DNA from: Ricordea florida
Taxonomy: Eukaryota; Cnidaria; Anthozoa; Corallimorpharia; Ricordeidae
Length of the DNA stretch: 64,000 nucleotides
Reading direction: 5' to 3'
Assembly: GCA_949710005.1 (NCBI GenBank)
Contig: OX453279.1
Span: 15,282,256 to 15,346,255, forward strand
Below, one piece after another: positions 45,466 through 56,558 of the stretch; the first letter of the stretch is position 1; each line of letters begins with the position of its first letter. A program made the translations under genes and the position numbers. The notes below the pieces were generated by a model that saw only the letters and a program-made list of their open reading frames with translations, made no database searches and was not told where the DNA came from.

Positions 45466-45711
45466 TCACACCTTACTCTCCTGGCCATCAATTTTGTAAA
45501 TCCATCCGGGGACCGCAGCACTTTTCAGCAAACCACTATCGGGACTACTCTTCTGTATCTTGCTCACTGGCTTGCTTGGCGTTCTATGGACGGTCACGTG
45601 ACCACCAACTGACAACAGCTTGTGAAAAGTTTGATACTTACGGGGTTCAGTGGACGCAGTGGCATGAAAAAGATCATATTTTGTGTTCGTAATACCATCA
45701 GGAGCTTCCAA
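45466..45711 (-). CDS. Possible isolated exon, unidentified
   Basis: An 81-codon minus-strand frame of protein-like composition, ending GWIYKIDGQE with a donor-like GA|GTAAGG just before the stop. An acceptor-like AG lies near its start. The end faintly resembles the strand pattern of a doublecortin repeat. No partner exon was found, so this is a weak candidate. Confidence 0.25.
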   Translation of the reverse strand: MEAPDGITNTKYDLFHATASTEPRKYQTFHKLLSVGGHVTVHRTPSKPVSKIQKSSPDSGLLKSAAVPGWIYKIDGQESKV

Positions 45712-48030
45712 ACCGCAAGAAAGTCAGCATCATGAGCCTATTTGTTTGTGGGTGTGGATGAAAATGCGCATTGCTCTATTTTTGTCGGCTTTAAAGGACG
45801 TAAGACTAAAAGATTACCCGGTGACACTTTTTTCTTTGAACAAAACTCTTGGCGTGCCTATCTAGTCATATAGCTTATGCAAGAAAAAAGAAAAACAATC
45901 AATTGAATATAAAATACTTACAGCAGTTTGTTTACGAAGATAGAGACAGGTTCAGACGATCAGAGATGCTCAGAATCTGTACTCTACGGGATTGTTGTAT
46001 TGTAAATTGTCATATCTTGGAATACTGCACCAGATAGCTATTTTAAAGGCACATCGTTTACAAAACACTTTGGAATTTCACTGAATTATAGAAATCTCTA
46101 CTAGCGCAACAATATTAACTGACAATGAAGAGCATTGAGAAAATTCTAGATAATTTAAATTGACCTTCATTACCTTCGATTATCATGTTTAAATTTTCCC
46201 ATTTTTCTTATTCGACCAAAGGGGGTTTTATTGTCATAATGCCTAAAATCTGTCAAAATATCCACACTAACATGCTTATGTAGTCGTGTCAACTCAACGT
46301 TTGAAAAGAAATTACTACTTCTAGGCATTTGAAGTGGTGAAAGTAAAATTGCATTCCTTTGAACCACTCAGCCAACTGTTCAGCAAACTACTCATAGTTT
46401 ACTAGATCAAAGTCTCACTAAAGGACTCAGTGGAGACCGGTGTTGATCCGATACTGAGACACGCTTATCAAATGTATTCTTGTATCTAAATGAAGGAAGC
46501 ATTCTCGAAAGTTTGTGCTCATTCAAAATAATTCAAACGACTGTGAATTTTAGCTTCAACTAAATCTAAACGATTTTACAAGATCTGTTATTTTTATATT
46601 CTAAAATTTAGTTGTGCTTGCTTAGTACTGATAAATTAGATTAGTATTAGTATTAGATTCAGTGTCCGTTAACAAGACAAACTTACTGTGTTATTCATGT
46701 TGTGCCCTGCATAATCAAAAACACATCTTCAATTGATAGTCTGTGCATACTTCCATCCTATTAAGGTCGTAAATATGATACATTTTTCTGTCATCACTAT
46801 ATATTATTCTAGAAACGACTGAACCCAAGCTGTCGTGAAAAAGACCTTAGTTTCTGTGAGCTGCAGACCAAATATCCAACAATGTCTGGGAATCACTTCT
46901 TGATTTGTATTTCTTAACGGTTGGTCTGGTAGAGCTCTTGAATATTGTGGGATGGAGAGTTGCTTTGGTCCTTCCTGCTGTCTTTGATTTACCTAATTTG
47001 GTGGATTGGGCACAGTGTAGCAAACTCTGTAAATGATATCCGCGTGGTATAACGTATTTGGATCACAATCAACGAGCAAGATTGAAGTTTTTAATCCATT
47101 TCATCAAATATTACAGAAAATTTACAACAATCTGAATGTTTCAGGGATTCAAAGTTCCAGAACGAATTGTGATATCGTTAAAATGCATTTGTCCTCCATA
47201 TTGCTTCATGGCCGGTACATCATTGAACGTGACGAGAAAACGATACAAGAATTGTGTACAAGGAGAGTTTTAAATCATTATGCTTTGCTACTGGTGTCCA
47301 GGTAATGTTTATATCTTTTATTCTCTCTGCAGTCTTAAATAGCAAAACAAAACGAAAGTTGATGAATCGTTACCCAGAAAGTTGTAACTTAGGATATACT
47401 CAGCTCCTAGTTCTATAGAGAGCATCCATTGTTTACGACCTGGCAAAGGATTGAAATTTGCTAAAATTTAATCTTTGATACCTATGAATTGAAACGAGCA
47501 GGGCACAGTGTATTTGTTTATTTTTTTTTTATTTCTAATCGCAATCTGTAAGTAATACTGTGATCGTGGGTTAGTTCAGCATGTCCTTATTTTACTGTTA
47601 TTTTACTTTCAATTTTCAGATGATTTAGTCAAATAATGTAGTGGCATATTTCAGGATATTTTGCTCCCTTGGTAAGAGGAAAATGAATACGCATGCTTTG
47701 TCTAAACTAGTTTTTATTTGGATTCCAGCAAATTAACAACCACTTTTCTTTTGAATTCTGTTATTGTTTCGTTAAAACATTGCTTTAATTTTGTTAAAAT
47801 GGAGAAGTGGACGAAGGTCGATCGGTGGGTCATGTAATAAATGTTGCCCACACAGAATGTAAGTAAAATACTATAACCAAAAACGTTGCCTCTTGAATGT
47901 CATTATTTTGCGCATTTGGGACATACAGATTATCTGTACCAGTTACGTCTTCTACAATTTACATGGTAGACACTACTGATTGACAAAGTGACAAAAACTC
48001 TGTGTATAACTCGGTTAAGCCAGCAATGCT
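45712..48030. other. Non-coding DNA, nothing recognised
   Basis: AT-rich, with only short open frames that have neither splice sites nor recognisable motifs. Confidence 0.4.
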
Positions 48031-48526
48031 GTTAATAGCGGGGCTCCCGCGCGCGAAGCGCGCGCGGAGCAGAGCCCCATACTCATGGAATATGGTCAAC
48101 CTCTTTTCGTTTGGTTGTCACGTGACTGACCGAGCGTACGTACGTCCGTACGTCCGTACGTACGCGTCTACAGATTGTACGGGTAGGGTAGGGGAGACTA
48201 TCAAAAGGAAGGGAGGGGTATCTCAGGCTTGTCTTGGCAAATCCACATCTTTTATATTGGACATTCACAATATGGTCAATTGACAGCTGTCAAAACGGGA
48301 TAGCCACTGACCAGCATCACATGACCAAATTGTGGGCTCATGTGTCAACTCATCGAGGTGACGTGATTTATTTGGAAGCTGTTCTGGTTGCCCGCATATT
48401 TTTGGCGGGAAATTGCGTTGACGACTGAAAAAGAAATTTTCAGTTCATTGTCTTTTTGAGACACAATATTACTACTCTACACTGTTGAAGTTTTACTAAA
48501 GGATAAACGAAACAATTTCTATTGCT

Positions 48527-49097
48527 ATGTCAACAAACAATAGCAGAGAAAATATAATTTGCAGAACACAGGGTTCAGGTGAAGAGCAACGGGAAAGAGA
48601 GCAAGAATTAACTGAGGAAGAATGAGCGAAGTACTGTAGATCGCCAAAGAAGGCGCGCTCGGGAAAGAGAAAGGAGACGAAATCATAGCGAAGAACGCCG
48701 GCAAGCAGAAAGAGTCCGGGCGCGAGAAAATAGACAAAATGTTAACGAAGAACGCCGAGAAGCGGAAAGATTCCGTGCTGTGGAAAACAGACAAAATTGT
48801 AGCGAAGAGTGCCGAGAAGCGGAAAGACTTCGTGCTGTGGAAAACAGACAAAATTTTAGCGAAGAAAGCCGAGAAGTGGAAAGACTTCGTGCTGTGGAAA
48901 ACAGACAAAATTGTAGCGAAGAGTGCCGAGAAGCGGAAAGACTTCGTGCTGTGGAAAACAGACAAAATTGTAGCGAAGAAAGCCGAGAAGTGGAAAGACT
49001 CCGTGCTATGGACCCGGCAAATTTGCATAAGTTTTGTCTGCATAATATTTGCTCACTGATGCGTGACTCAGCACTCGCACTTTCCACTTTCCCTTAA
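48527..49097 (+). pseudogene. Helentron-like Arg-rich N-terminal coding remnant
   Basis: An ATG at 48527 opens MSTNNSRENIICRTQG and meets a stop after 32 codons. A frame change near there leads into an Arg/Glu-rich stretch (RQRRRARERERRR), then five 19-residue repeats (RAVENRQNCSEECREAERL) and a short end at 49097. The composition and repeat style parallel the 23-residue repeats of the Rep-helicase at 33664-33965, but the sequence is different. No Rep or helicase follows. Confidence 0.5.
48665..49012 (+). repeat. 57-bp tandem repeat, about five copies
   Basis: The unit contains GAAAACAGACAAAATT, GTAGCGAAGAG, GCCGAGAAGCGGAAAG and ACTTCGTGCTGTG. Two subtypes alternate (AGTGCCGAGAAGCGG and AAAGCCGAGAAGTGG), which suggests duplication of a 114-bp pair. 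Confidence 0.85.
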
Positions 49098-50045
49098 ACT
49101 TGACACTTGACTTGGAAAACCGACTTCTAAACAAACCTTCTTCAGAAAAATGATCTTCTGAATGCACTACTTTTGAATGAGAAGCAAACTGATGAAAGAT
49201 TTCAAATTTTTATGTCCTTTAATCATATAAACATCTCCCCTGTCGACGGCTAAGAAATACTCCCGCGGGAATTTTCTCTTGGCGGCAAATTGCAGAATGT
49301 AGCGCTTTCACTGGCAGCTTTTCGCGTTGTCGACGTTGTCATTTAGTGTGTCGATTGATAACTTTGGTTTCAACGCCGTTGTTTTCGTAAAAAATGTTCT
49401 TCTAAATTGTAAAATGTCTCAAATGTATGTTAGTCATTCACGTGTTGCGTTGGACCAGGTCTACTTATAGTTCACACTTTTACGGTTATTTATTTCTTTT
49501 GTTTAAGTAACTACAGCTGATTGTAGTGAATAAATGAAGGCAGTAATTTTTTAAACTTACAATGTAATTAAGAAAAGAATAATTAATAATTATTTTTTCA
49601 TTCTCGTGAAAGATGTTTTTCGGGCTGGTAGATGTTGGTTACAGCTTGCCCGAAGGGCAATCTGTAAAATTAATTTTCTTTGCACCCTGCTTGGAGTAAA
49701 CATTTATTTTACCGAGGTGTTCGTTTTAACACAAAAATGACAAGAGTTGTGTCCTGCATTTCCCAGTAGCGTGTACAAATCTTTTAAATACATTTAGAAA
49801 ATAGAATGGTTAATTTCATCAGGAATAGAATACAGTACATTGATAATTTGTGTTTTTTGTAGAATATACTCCATGACTTTGTAGGTAGAAAGACCGTACT
49901 TATGGCAGACGAAAGTTTAGACAAAAATCATAGCAAGTTAACCGACCTGAATTCCTTCGCAATATTTTAGAATGCTTTTACAGTTTAAAGTGAAATGAAA
50001 GTACTAACGGGAGCCCCGCTTTTAGGCTTGGCTAAATCTATATAT

Positions 50046-51733
50046 TATTGACTACGTTCAGCCCTCTAAAATTTTATCCAACTTAACTGTTAGCATGCCA
50101 ATCGAAAATAAATATTCGTATTGGTTAAAAAGACTCGGTTGTTTTCAAAAACGGTTGGTACAAACAGAATAAAGAATGTCATTACTATCATCAAGAAGAC
50201 CTGGATTCTATTCTGGTCATCATACCTGAACAAAAACCAAGTGAAGCGCCAGGGATTACAGTGGTGTAACAAATGATGTCAGCTCTACAATACGTAACAG
50301 TATGTGGTTTCTTCTGCAGAAAAAAAGTTATGATTCTCTAAGGATTTAATGTAATAAAAAGATGAATCCGAATCTGATATGAGGGGAAAAGGCAACGAAA
50401 CCAAGAAAGCAGACAAAAGAAGTGTACCTTTGAAGGCCTCACCAATTGAATCATTGAAAACTATGTTTGGTAAACAATCAAATTTGATCTGTTATGACAA
50501 AGATATACTTGGCTAGATCTCTTCTATCGTTTCTCCCTAGCTATTATTAGAACGTTTTACTTTTTATGTTGCGAACTTAAAAAAGCAAATCTCACGGTCA
50601 GGAAAGTGAGAGTTCTCCTCATTTTAAAAAATCTTGACTCGCCGATCAGTTGCAGTTTTTGAACAAATCCACTGCATAAACTTTAATCACTCCATAAAGT
50701 AAATCTAGACTCCTTCAAAGGTTTTAAAATAGCTTTTCATCCTCATTCTCTTTTAGACAATATTAAACTTGAATATATATATAAACCCTATCTTATCGAA
50801 GGTCAGACTCGGGATTCGGTATATGACATAAAACCATTCGTGGTTGCAAGTCACCCTTTGGCCTATTGTAACTTATAATCCTGATTTACTTGGCACATAC
50901 ATGGTTGAATTGATGTGGAGGTTCCCAGTTCTTCTTTGTTTGCCTGATGCAGTGGAAACATTTATTTGTTTTAACAAATCATATTTGGGTCTATTCTTAT
51001 AATAGTCAGTAATGTTTTAGGGCATCTGGCCTGGCCCATTCGGTGATGTAGCCATGGGTATAACATAAAACTGAAAGACGCTCGTACTGAATATTTCTAA
51101 CCAAAGTTTTCATTCATTTAACCATTATTTATTTACAATTAAAGTTAATTTGAGTAAAAATTATTTGTCTTCAACGCACTACAATATTGACCAAATTCCC
51201 AATGTTCGATACGTATTCGAAACAATAATGGTCCAATTGGCTAGTAACATGCCAGCCATAAAGACAACAAACGCCAATGTGTTTTCAGAACGCTCTCTAG
51301 AACGATTGGAATTTGACCATGAGGTAGTCTAACAATCGATCATTAAAGGATGTCACATTTAATTGTTTTCAGCTGGCGGTCATCTTCAAGACAAGCTGTC
51401 TTAAAGGGGCCACTACGCAAAAGAAACGGAAGCGGGAGTCAAAGGCTGGAAAAGTTAATAAACTACAGGCCTGAACGTAACAGGTCAAAAATTCGATCTT
51501 GATTTTTGGTCCTTCAGAGCAATGCCTAAATAAGCTAGAGAGATACAACTGCCTGTCTCTACACAAATACATGTTCCTACCTTAAGATGTTTATGCTTTT
51601 ACTGGCAGATTCTGTAATGACTGGTTATTGTTATTACTGATAGGTCAAATTACCAAAGATTCCGCAATTACTCTTGACAAGGCCGCTTCAATGCACACCC
51701 AAGAGAACTGCATATCCCTGTTCCAAATCCAAG
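50046..51733. other. Upstream region of the homeobox gene, no feature resolved
   Basis: AT-rich DNA between the second Helentron-like element and the first coding exon of the homeobox gene. It should hold the promoter, but I see no clear TATA box or upstream exon. Confidence 0.4.
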
Positions 51734-52046
51734 ATGGCGCCCGCAGATTCAGCATCGAGTCAAACATCAAGGACTATGAACAGCACAGCTTCCTTCAGTA
51801 CTTTCTCAATTAGAAGCATATTGAATCTACAGGAAAACTTGCTTGATGACCAGAGGAAGTCACCGTTTACACTCGCACACGTTACCAACATATCCAGTCC
51901 ATGTTACCCTCTCGTTCCTCGTGCACAGCGAACAAGGTTTCCACACTTGTCACGTTCCGCCCTTGGCTTACAATATCCTGTTGTTAATGCTTCTTTTGTC
52001 GCACCTGTAGCCAAATTTCCATTTCCAAGTCATGGTTTCTCGTCAG
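51734..52046 (+). CDS. NK-like homeobox gene, exon 1 with EH1 repressor motif
   Basis: The ATG at 51734 is in a strong context (CCAAGATGG). The exon encodes 104 residues plus one base and ends at CAG|GTAACA. Residues 24-30, FSIRSIL, form an Engrailed-homology-1 (TN) motif, the Groucho-binding repressor motif found near the N-terminus of NK-like homeodomain proteins. The rest is Ser/Pro-rich linker. The single leftover base is completed by the two bases before the first full codon of the homeodomain exon at 61157, so both halves share phase. A HINE begins only 7 bp after the exon end, leaving the donor intact. The full protein would be 220 residues. Confidence 0.82.
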
Positions 52047-52053
52047 GTAACAA

Positions 52054-54201
52054 CTAGAAATACGACTCCCGCAAAACCTCGCGAAGCTAGTTTTTAAAGG
52101 ACTCCTAATTGTTTTTCCTACGAGGGATGAAACCCCAATTTATGTATTTACTTATTATTATATTATTTTTATATTTTGTACTTTCTCATTTTTGCAATTA
52201 TTATCATGATTATTATGATTGCATTATTATCATTATCATTTTTAATATTACTACTGGTATTGATATTATTATTAGTATTGTTATTTTTTATATTTAACAT
52301 AATATACTGTTATGGGGTGGGGGTGTATGTCCTAATCTGGGAAAAGGTATTGTTCCTCTACTACTACAAGCAATTCCGTTTTTCTTCTGTATAGGGTTTG
52401 TCTCATATGAAGTAAAAATTACTCAACTCTGAACAACACCATTTCTTCTTTTAAGCTTAGAATCTAGTCATGGTTGCCACAGCCATAAGATCTTTAAATT
52501 CCCTGACTTTTTCCCTTACCCAAAAAATTAGAAAAGTCACAAATTAGTCCTGGTGATGACCTCCAAACTACTGACCTGTCTAACCTGTGGCAATCATGCT
52601 AATGCAGTCATAATCATCATTATAATCATGTCCATACAGTTAGTGTGGAAATTCATGATTGAAAGCAGATGGCATTTAGGAAACTTCAAAGACTTGTTAT
52701 TACATACAGCACCCTTGCAATGAATATATAAGAAAAATCGCTAAACATTTTAGCATTACAAACTTTAGTTTCTCCCTTATAGAGTTTTTCCAATGTAAAA
52801 GGTCAACTGGATATTATGGTTGTTATTAAATATTTGTATTTGTCATAAAAATGAATTAAACAGCATTAAGGAAAAAGGTTAAGATGTTGCCTAATTTTGC
52901 AAAGTAGGGCTTAAATTAACTTTTCATTTGTGGGAAAAGGATGGGTGATAAGAGAGTAATTCCCAGGGATACATGGAACTCAAAGGTAAAAACCCATTTT
53001 GAAATGGCTCAATGGAACTTGTCTGTCCCAACAAACTTTTTGATTATGCAATACATATATGTAGGTAATGACATTAACTGATCATTGCAGTAGCTTATAT
53101 GTAGCAAAGAAATAGAGCAAAGAGAAATACTACTCAGAAGTCAGTAATAACATCTGCTTTATTTGCAAATAATTGCATTGATCAGTGATAATATTGCAGA
53201 ACCAGTCACTTATTGTTTCACTTATCTTTTCTGTTGAAAATACTGAACATAACTGCTACATCAAACAAATCCACAATATATTTTCACTGTTGCAATGATA
53301 TCAGATCACATAATTATAAATACTTGCTATCACAACTGCAATCTCTGTATTAGGAATTTCTTTCAAATGGAAGGCAATCGTTTCACTACGAAAAATACCT
53401 ACTTGCATTCTCATTGCAGTATTAATACTACGTGACTGTCATCTTTCATTTCTTTGCGGTTGGTTTCTGTTTCCCTTTCCTGGCACTTTTTTCACGACGA
53501 TATGGTAATCTGTTTTGTCGTTCGTCTTCTGTTTCTGTCTGCATGCCGGAAGTCGTTCCTACTCGGTTTCCGTTCTAAGTCATTTTGCTCAATTTTGTTC
53601 GCCAATTTCGTTATGTAATCGCTCCCTCATGTCCCGTATACCTAAAACGAGTCTTTGTTTCTATCGATAACAAATTCAATTTCCAATGTAACTTGATGGT
53701 AACTTGATGGTATTCCTGGTCCTTTTCCTTGCTGATTCCTTTGCTTTTTTGAGCAAGCAGCTTTTGTCTAAGCTGCGATGTCTCTTGTTATCGTCTCTAC
53801 CGTCGTTTCTCAATCTCTGCTTTGAGTCGCCGCTTCCCGTGTGCCGATTTTTGCGGCATTCAAACTTACTCGACGACGATCTCTCGCCATTCTTTCTTGT
53901 ATATGTAGGAGATCTTCTTGCTGGGATGTATTTCCAAGACGAGTGAAATCGGTTTCCACAAAATTCACATTATTTTCAAAACATCATTCAAGGAATTCCT
54001 AATGGCGGAATTTCACATGGAGTAATGTTGCCAGGTAACCTGGCCTGCGAACGGACACCTTTAAAATATATATATATATATATATACATATATAAAAACT
54101 CTCGGCTCGATTTACTCGGGCTTGCGAGCCACGTGGTCTGACCGAAAGCGACACGATTAGTAACCTCGCTACGCTCGGCCTTCGGCCTCGCTTCGCGAGG
54201 A
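52054..54201 (-). mobile_element. Element F: HINE in the homeobox intron, 2.1 kb
   Basis: The left end CTAG is at 52054 after A. The right end CTTCGCGAGGA is at 54201. It has the CCTCGCGAAGC asymmetric inverted repeat, the AT tract and ACTCTCGGCTCGATTTACTC near the 5' end. It matches element N over its length (N is the same subfamily in reverse). A remnant of the N-terminal Helentron segment lies near 53700-53950. Confidence 0.88.
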
Positions 54202-54328
54202 ATTATTTATTCTTTGAAAAGGAAAATTATCGTAACATTAGGCATAAAAATGCAAGGCCTTTCTCGAAGTAAGAATCTGAAAGTTTTTAATTGAGAAAGA
54301 AATACATCATGCAAACATCAGACGTGAG

Positions 54329-54861
54329 TGTTGTAACAGGATCTTAGTACAATGATGAGAAGAATTGCTTGTTTAACCTTAAGCACGTTTTAGTAAATTT
54401 GTTGGCTCGCGAGCAGAAAATCTGCATTGGGCGTTATAGCCACATCCTGTGACGAATATTAAATAGATATGACTCAGCTTGCAAACAGATAAAGCAATCA
54501 ATTGTTAGCGGTTTCCTAATCATTGTAATCAGAACACACTCGGTAATTATCAAAGAATAATTGTAGCCTACGTTAAGGAAACTAGTATCAACCACAAGCG
54601 TTATGCGTTAGAAGCTTAGGAAAGACCGCAGAGAAACAATAGTGAGCCTTAACCAACTTAGGTTTGCGGCCGGACTTACGTAAAAAAGGTGTTTACGCCC
54701 AGTGATAATAAAACCCAGTGAATATTGTAATTTTAAGTTAGAACGTTGAAGGCGATAAGATTGATCAGAACGAATGTACGAACGAGGTTGCAATAAAGGA
54801 AAGAAAACGACAGATACAGTCCTGAGTGTTTATTGAACCAGCCAGCGCGGGAGATTCCGCA
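54329..54861 (+). repeat. 5' LTR of the second BEL element
   Basis: It starts TGTTGTAACAGGATC. The end is placed at GATTCCGCA before the primer site, with an uncertainty of a few bases. Confidence 0.8.
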
Positions 54862-54899
54862 AAACGTGGTCCTTCGAGCCGGATCGATAGACTGAGAGA

Positions 54900-56558
54900 A
54901 TGTCCAACAAGAAAGTGAGAGCAGGTCATCGTGGATTCTTTAAGAAAGTCCTCGAAGACGTTGACGGGTGTCTCGAGAACGAATTTACCACTGTCAGAAA
55001 GTCTGAATTGCAGAAATGGAAAGTCAACTTGAAAGAACAGCTCGACAAGATTTTGCCGTTAGATGAGCAGATTCTGGCCGAGTTAGCAGCGGATGAAAAA
55101 GTGACAGAAGAAGAGATAGCGGATGAGATCGAACGGAGTGGCCGATTGAAAGCAGACGCAACGCAAAGGTTGGCTGAAATCGAGGAACGACTGGCCGAGC
55201 TCGCTGCCCCGCCCGCCCCACCCTTTTCACCGCCAGAAAAACAGGGGAATCCATCACTAAGCCAGTCGAATCATCTCTTCCATCCCAGTCCGTCAAGTAG
55301 CCAACAAAAGTCGGTGCGAGTGAAACTACCAAAGCTGGAGGTACGGAAGTTTAATGGAAAACTTGGAGAGTGGCAGGAGTTCTGGGACTCGTTTGAAAGT
55401 TCCATTCACTTGAACGATGGGCTTTCGAACGTGGACAAATTCTCATACCTGAGAAACTTGTTACTGGAACCAGCAAGATCGGCAATTGGAGGATTTGCGC
55501 TGACGTCCGCGAATTACCAGTCAGCAGTGGAATTGCTAAAGAAACGATATGGTAAAAAGATCGCAATCCAAAGAGCACTTGTAAACGAACTGTTGAATGC
55601 GCGTCCCGTATTCAATGAAAGCGACACACCCAGACTGCGTAGCTTCTATGACTTCGCAGAAACGAAGTATAGAGCGCTAGAGGCGTTGGAAGTGGAGGAA
55701 CAAAACTACTCCGAAATTGTCGTCCCGATGCTGCTAGAGAAGATCCCTGACTCCATTTGGCTGACGATCACGAGAGGGAAAGATTACTTGCATTGGTCAT
55801 TGGGGAACATGTTGAATGCACTCCTGGTCGAGGTGGAGCTAAGAGAGGACCAGTGTTTGACACCGCGCCGAGCCACACCCAGCGAGGGAAGTAAGGGTCC
55901 TCACACCACAAGTGCATTGTTCGCAAAGAAAGGAGATGATCGAAGATGCGCGTTCTGCCTTGGAAATCATCAACCGGAGGAATGCAAGAAGGTCACGAAC
56001 ATTGATGAACGTAAGAAACTGTTATTTAAATTTGGTAGATGTTTTAGATGTATTGACCGGGGGCACCGCGCCCGAGATTGTAAATTTACTGCAAAATGTA
56101 AAATTTGTAAGGGTTTTCACAACACGTGTTTGTGTGACGCAAAATCGCAGCAGCCCCCAGGGGGAGATGGTGGTCAAACCACAATAACGAGTAGTCCGAA
56201 TACCATGCTCGTGGGTACGGAAAGTAGAATTGCACTTCAAACTGCTCAAGCCTTAATCAAGGGGAGCGCACAGGGGAGGGTGAGAGTTCTATTTGACTCA
56301 GGAAGTCATAAGTCCTTCGTAACAGCTAAGGCCGCGAGTAATTATGGCTTAGAAGTTGTAAGAAAGGAGTGGGTAAGCATTAATACGTTCGGGCATACAG
56401 CCAAAGAAACGGGATTGAGGGAAGTTGTTCAGTTTGACATAATGCCTCTACAGGCCGATCGGGCGCTAAGACTTGAAGCTTATGTTGTGCCGGAAATATC
56501 CAACATAACCAACGAGCACGTAGAGGTCGTCAAAAAACGGTTACCCACACTTGCGTGA
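54900..56558 (+). CDS. BEL/Pao Gag and first part of protease
   Basis: 552 codons. The N-terminus is charged and coiled-coil-like. A Pao-type Gag core follows (KFNGKLGEWQEFWDSFE near 150), Cys/His knuckles at about 350-412 (CAFCLGNHQPEEC, CFRCIDRGHRARDC, CKICKGFHNTC), and an aspartic protease starting VLFDSGSHKSFVT near 462. It ends at TGA 56556-56558 in the middle of the protease. The protease continues in the next frame, which overlaps by 8 bp in the +1 phase. The shared first-strand junction is CTT GCG TGA. Confidence 0.92.
   Translation: MSNKKVRAGHRGFFKKVLEDVDGCLENEFTTVRKSELQKWKVNLKEQLDKILPLDEQILAELAADEKVTEEEIADEIERSGRLKADATQRLAEIEERLAELAAPPAPPFSPPEKQGNPSLSQSNHLFHPSPSSSQQKSVRVKLPKLEVRKFNGKLGEWQEFWDSFESSIHLNDGLSNVDKFSYLRNLLLEPARSAIGGFALTSANYQSAVELLKKRYGKKIAIQRALVNELLNARPVFNESDTPRLRSFYDFAETKYRALEALEVEEQNYSEIVVPMLLEKIPDSIWLTITRGKDYLHWSLGNMLNALLVEVELREDQCLTPRRATPSEGSKGPHTTSALFAKKGDDRRCAFCLGNHQPEECKKVTNIDERKKLLFKFGRCFRCIDRGHRARDCKFTAKCKICKGFHNTCLCDAKSQQPPGGDGGQTTITSSPNTMLVGTESRIALQTAQALIKGSAQGRVRVLFDSGSHKSFVTAKAASNYGLEVVRKEWVSINTFGHTAKETGLREVVQFDIMPLQADRALRLEAYVVPEISNITNEHVEVVKKRLPTLA

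Larger units (their letters stand above)
48031..50045 (+). mobile_element. Second Helentron-like family, non-autonomous
   Basis: An inverted repeat AGCGGGGCTCCCG occurs near both edges (about 48036 and, reversed, about 50010-50023). The left copy is followed by a GC-rich palindrome (CGCGCGCGAAGCGCGCGCG). The right copy is followed by a small hairpin TTTAG-GCTTGG-CTAAA before the presumed 3' end. This asymmetric arrangement matches the Helentron/HINE pattern of the first family. Inside is an Arg/Glu/Asn-rich repeat region comparable to the Helentron protein N-terminus. Exact ends are uncertain by some tens of bases. Confidence 0.6.

Noticed and set aside
48120..48170. Repeated ACGTACGTCCGTACGT as a CRISPR-like or regulatory array
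   Set aside because: It is a short palindromic simple repeat without spacers in a eukaryotic element.
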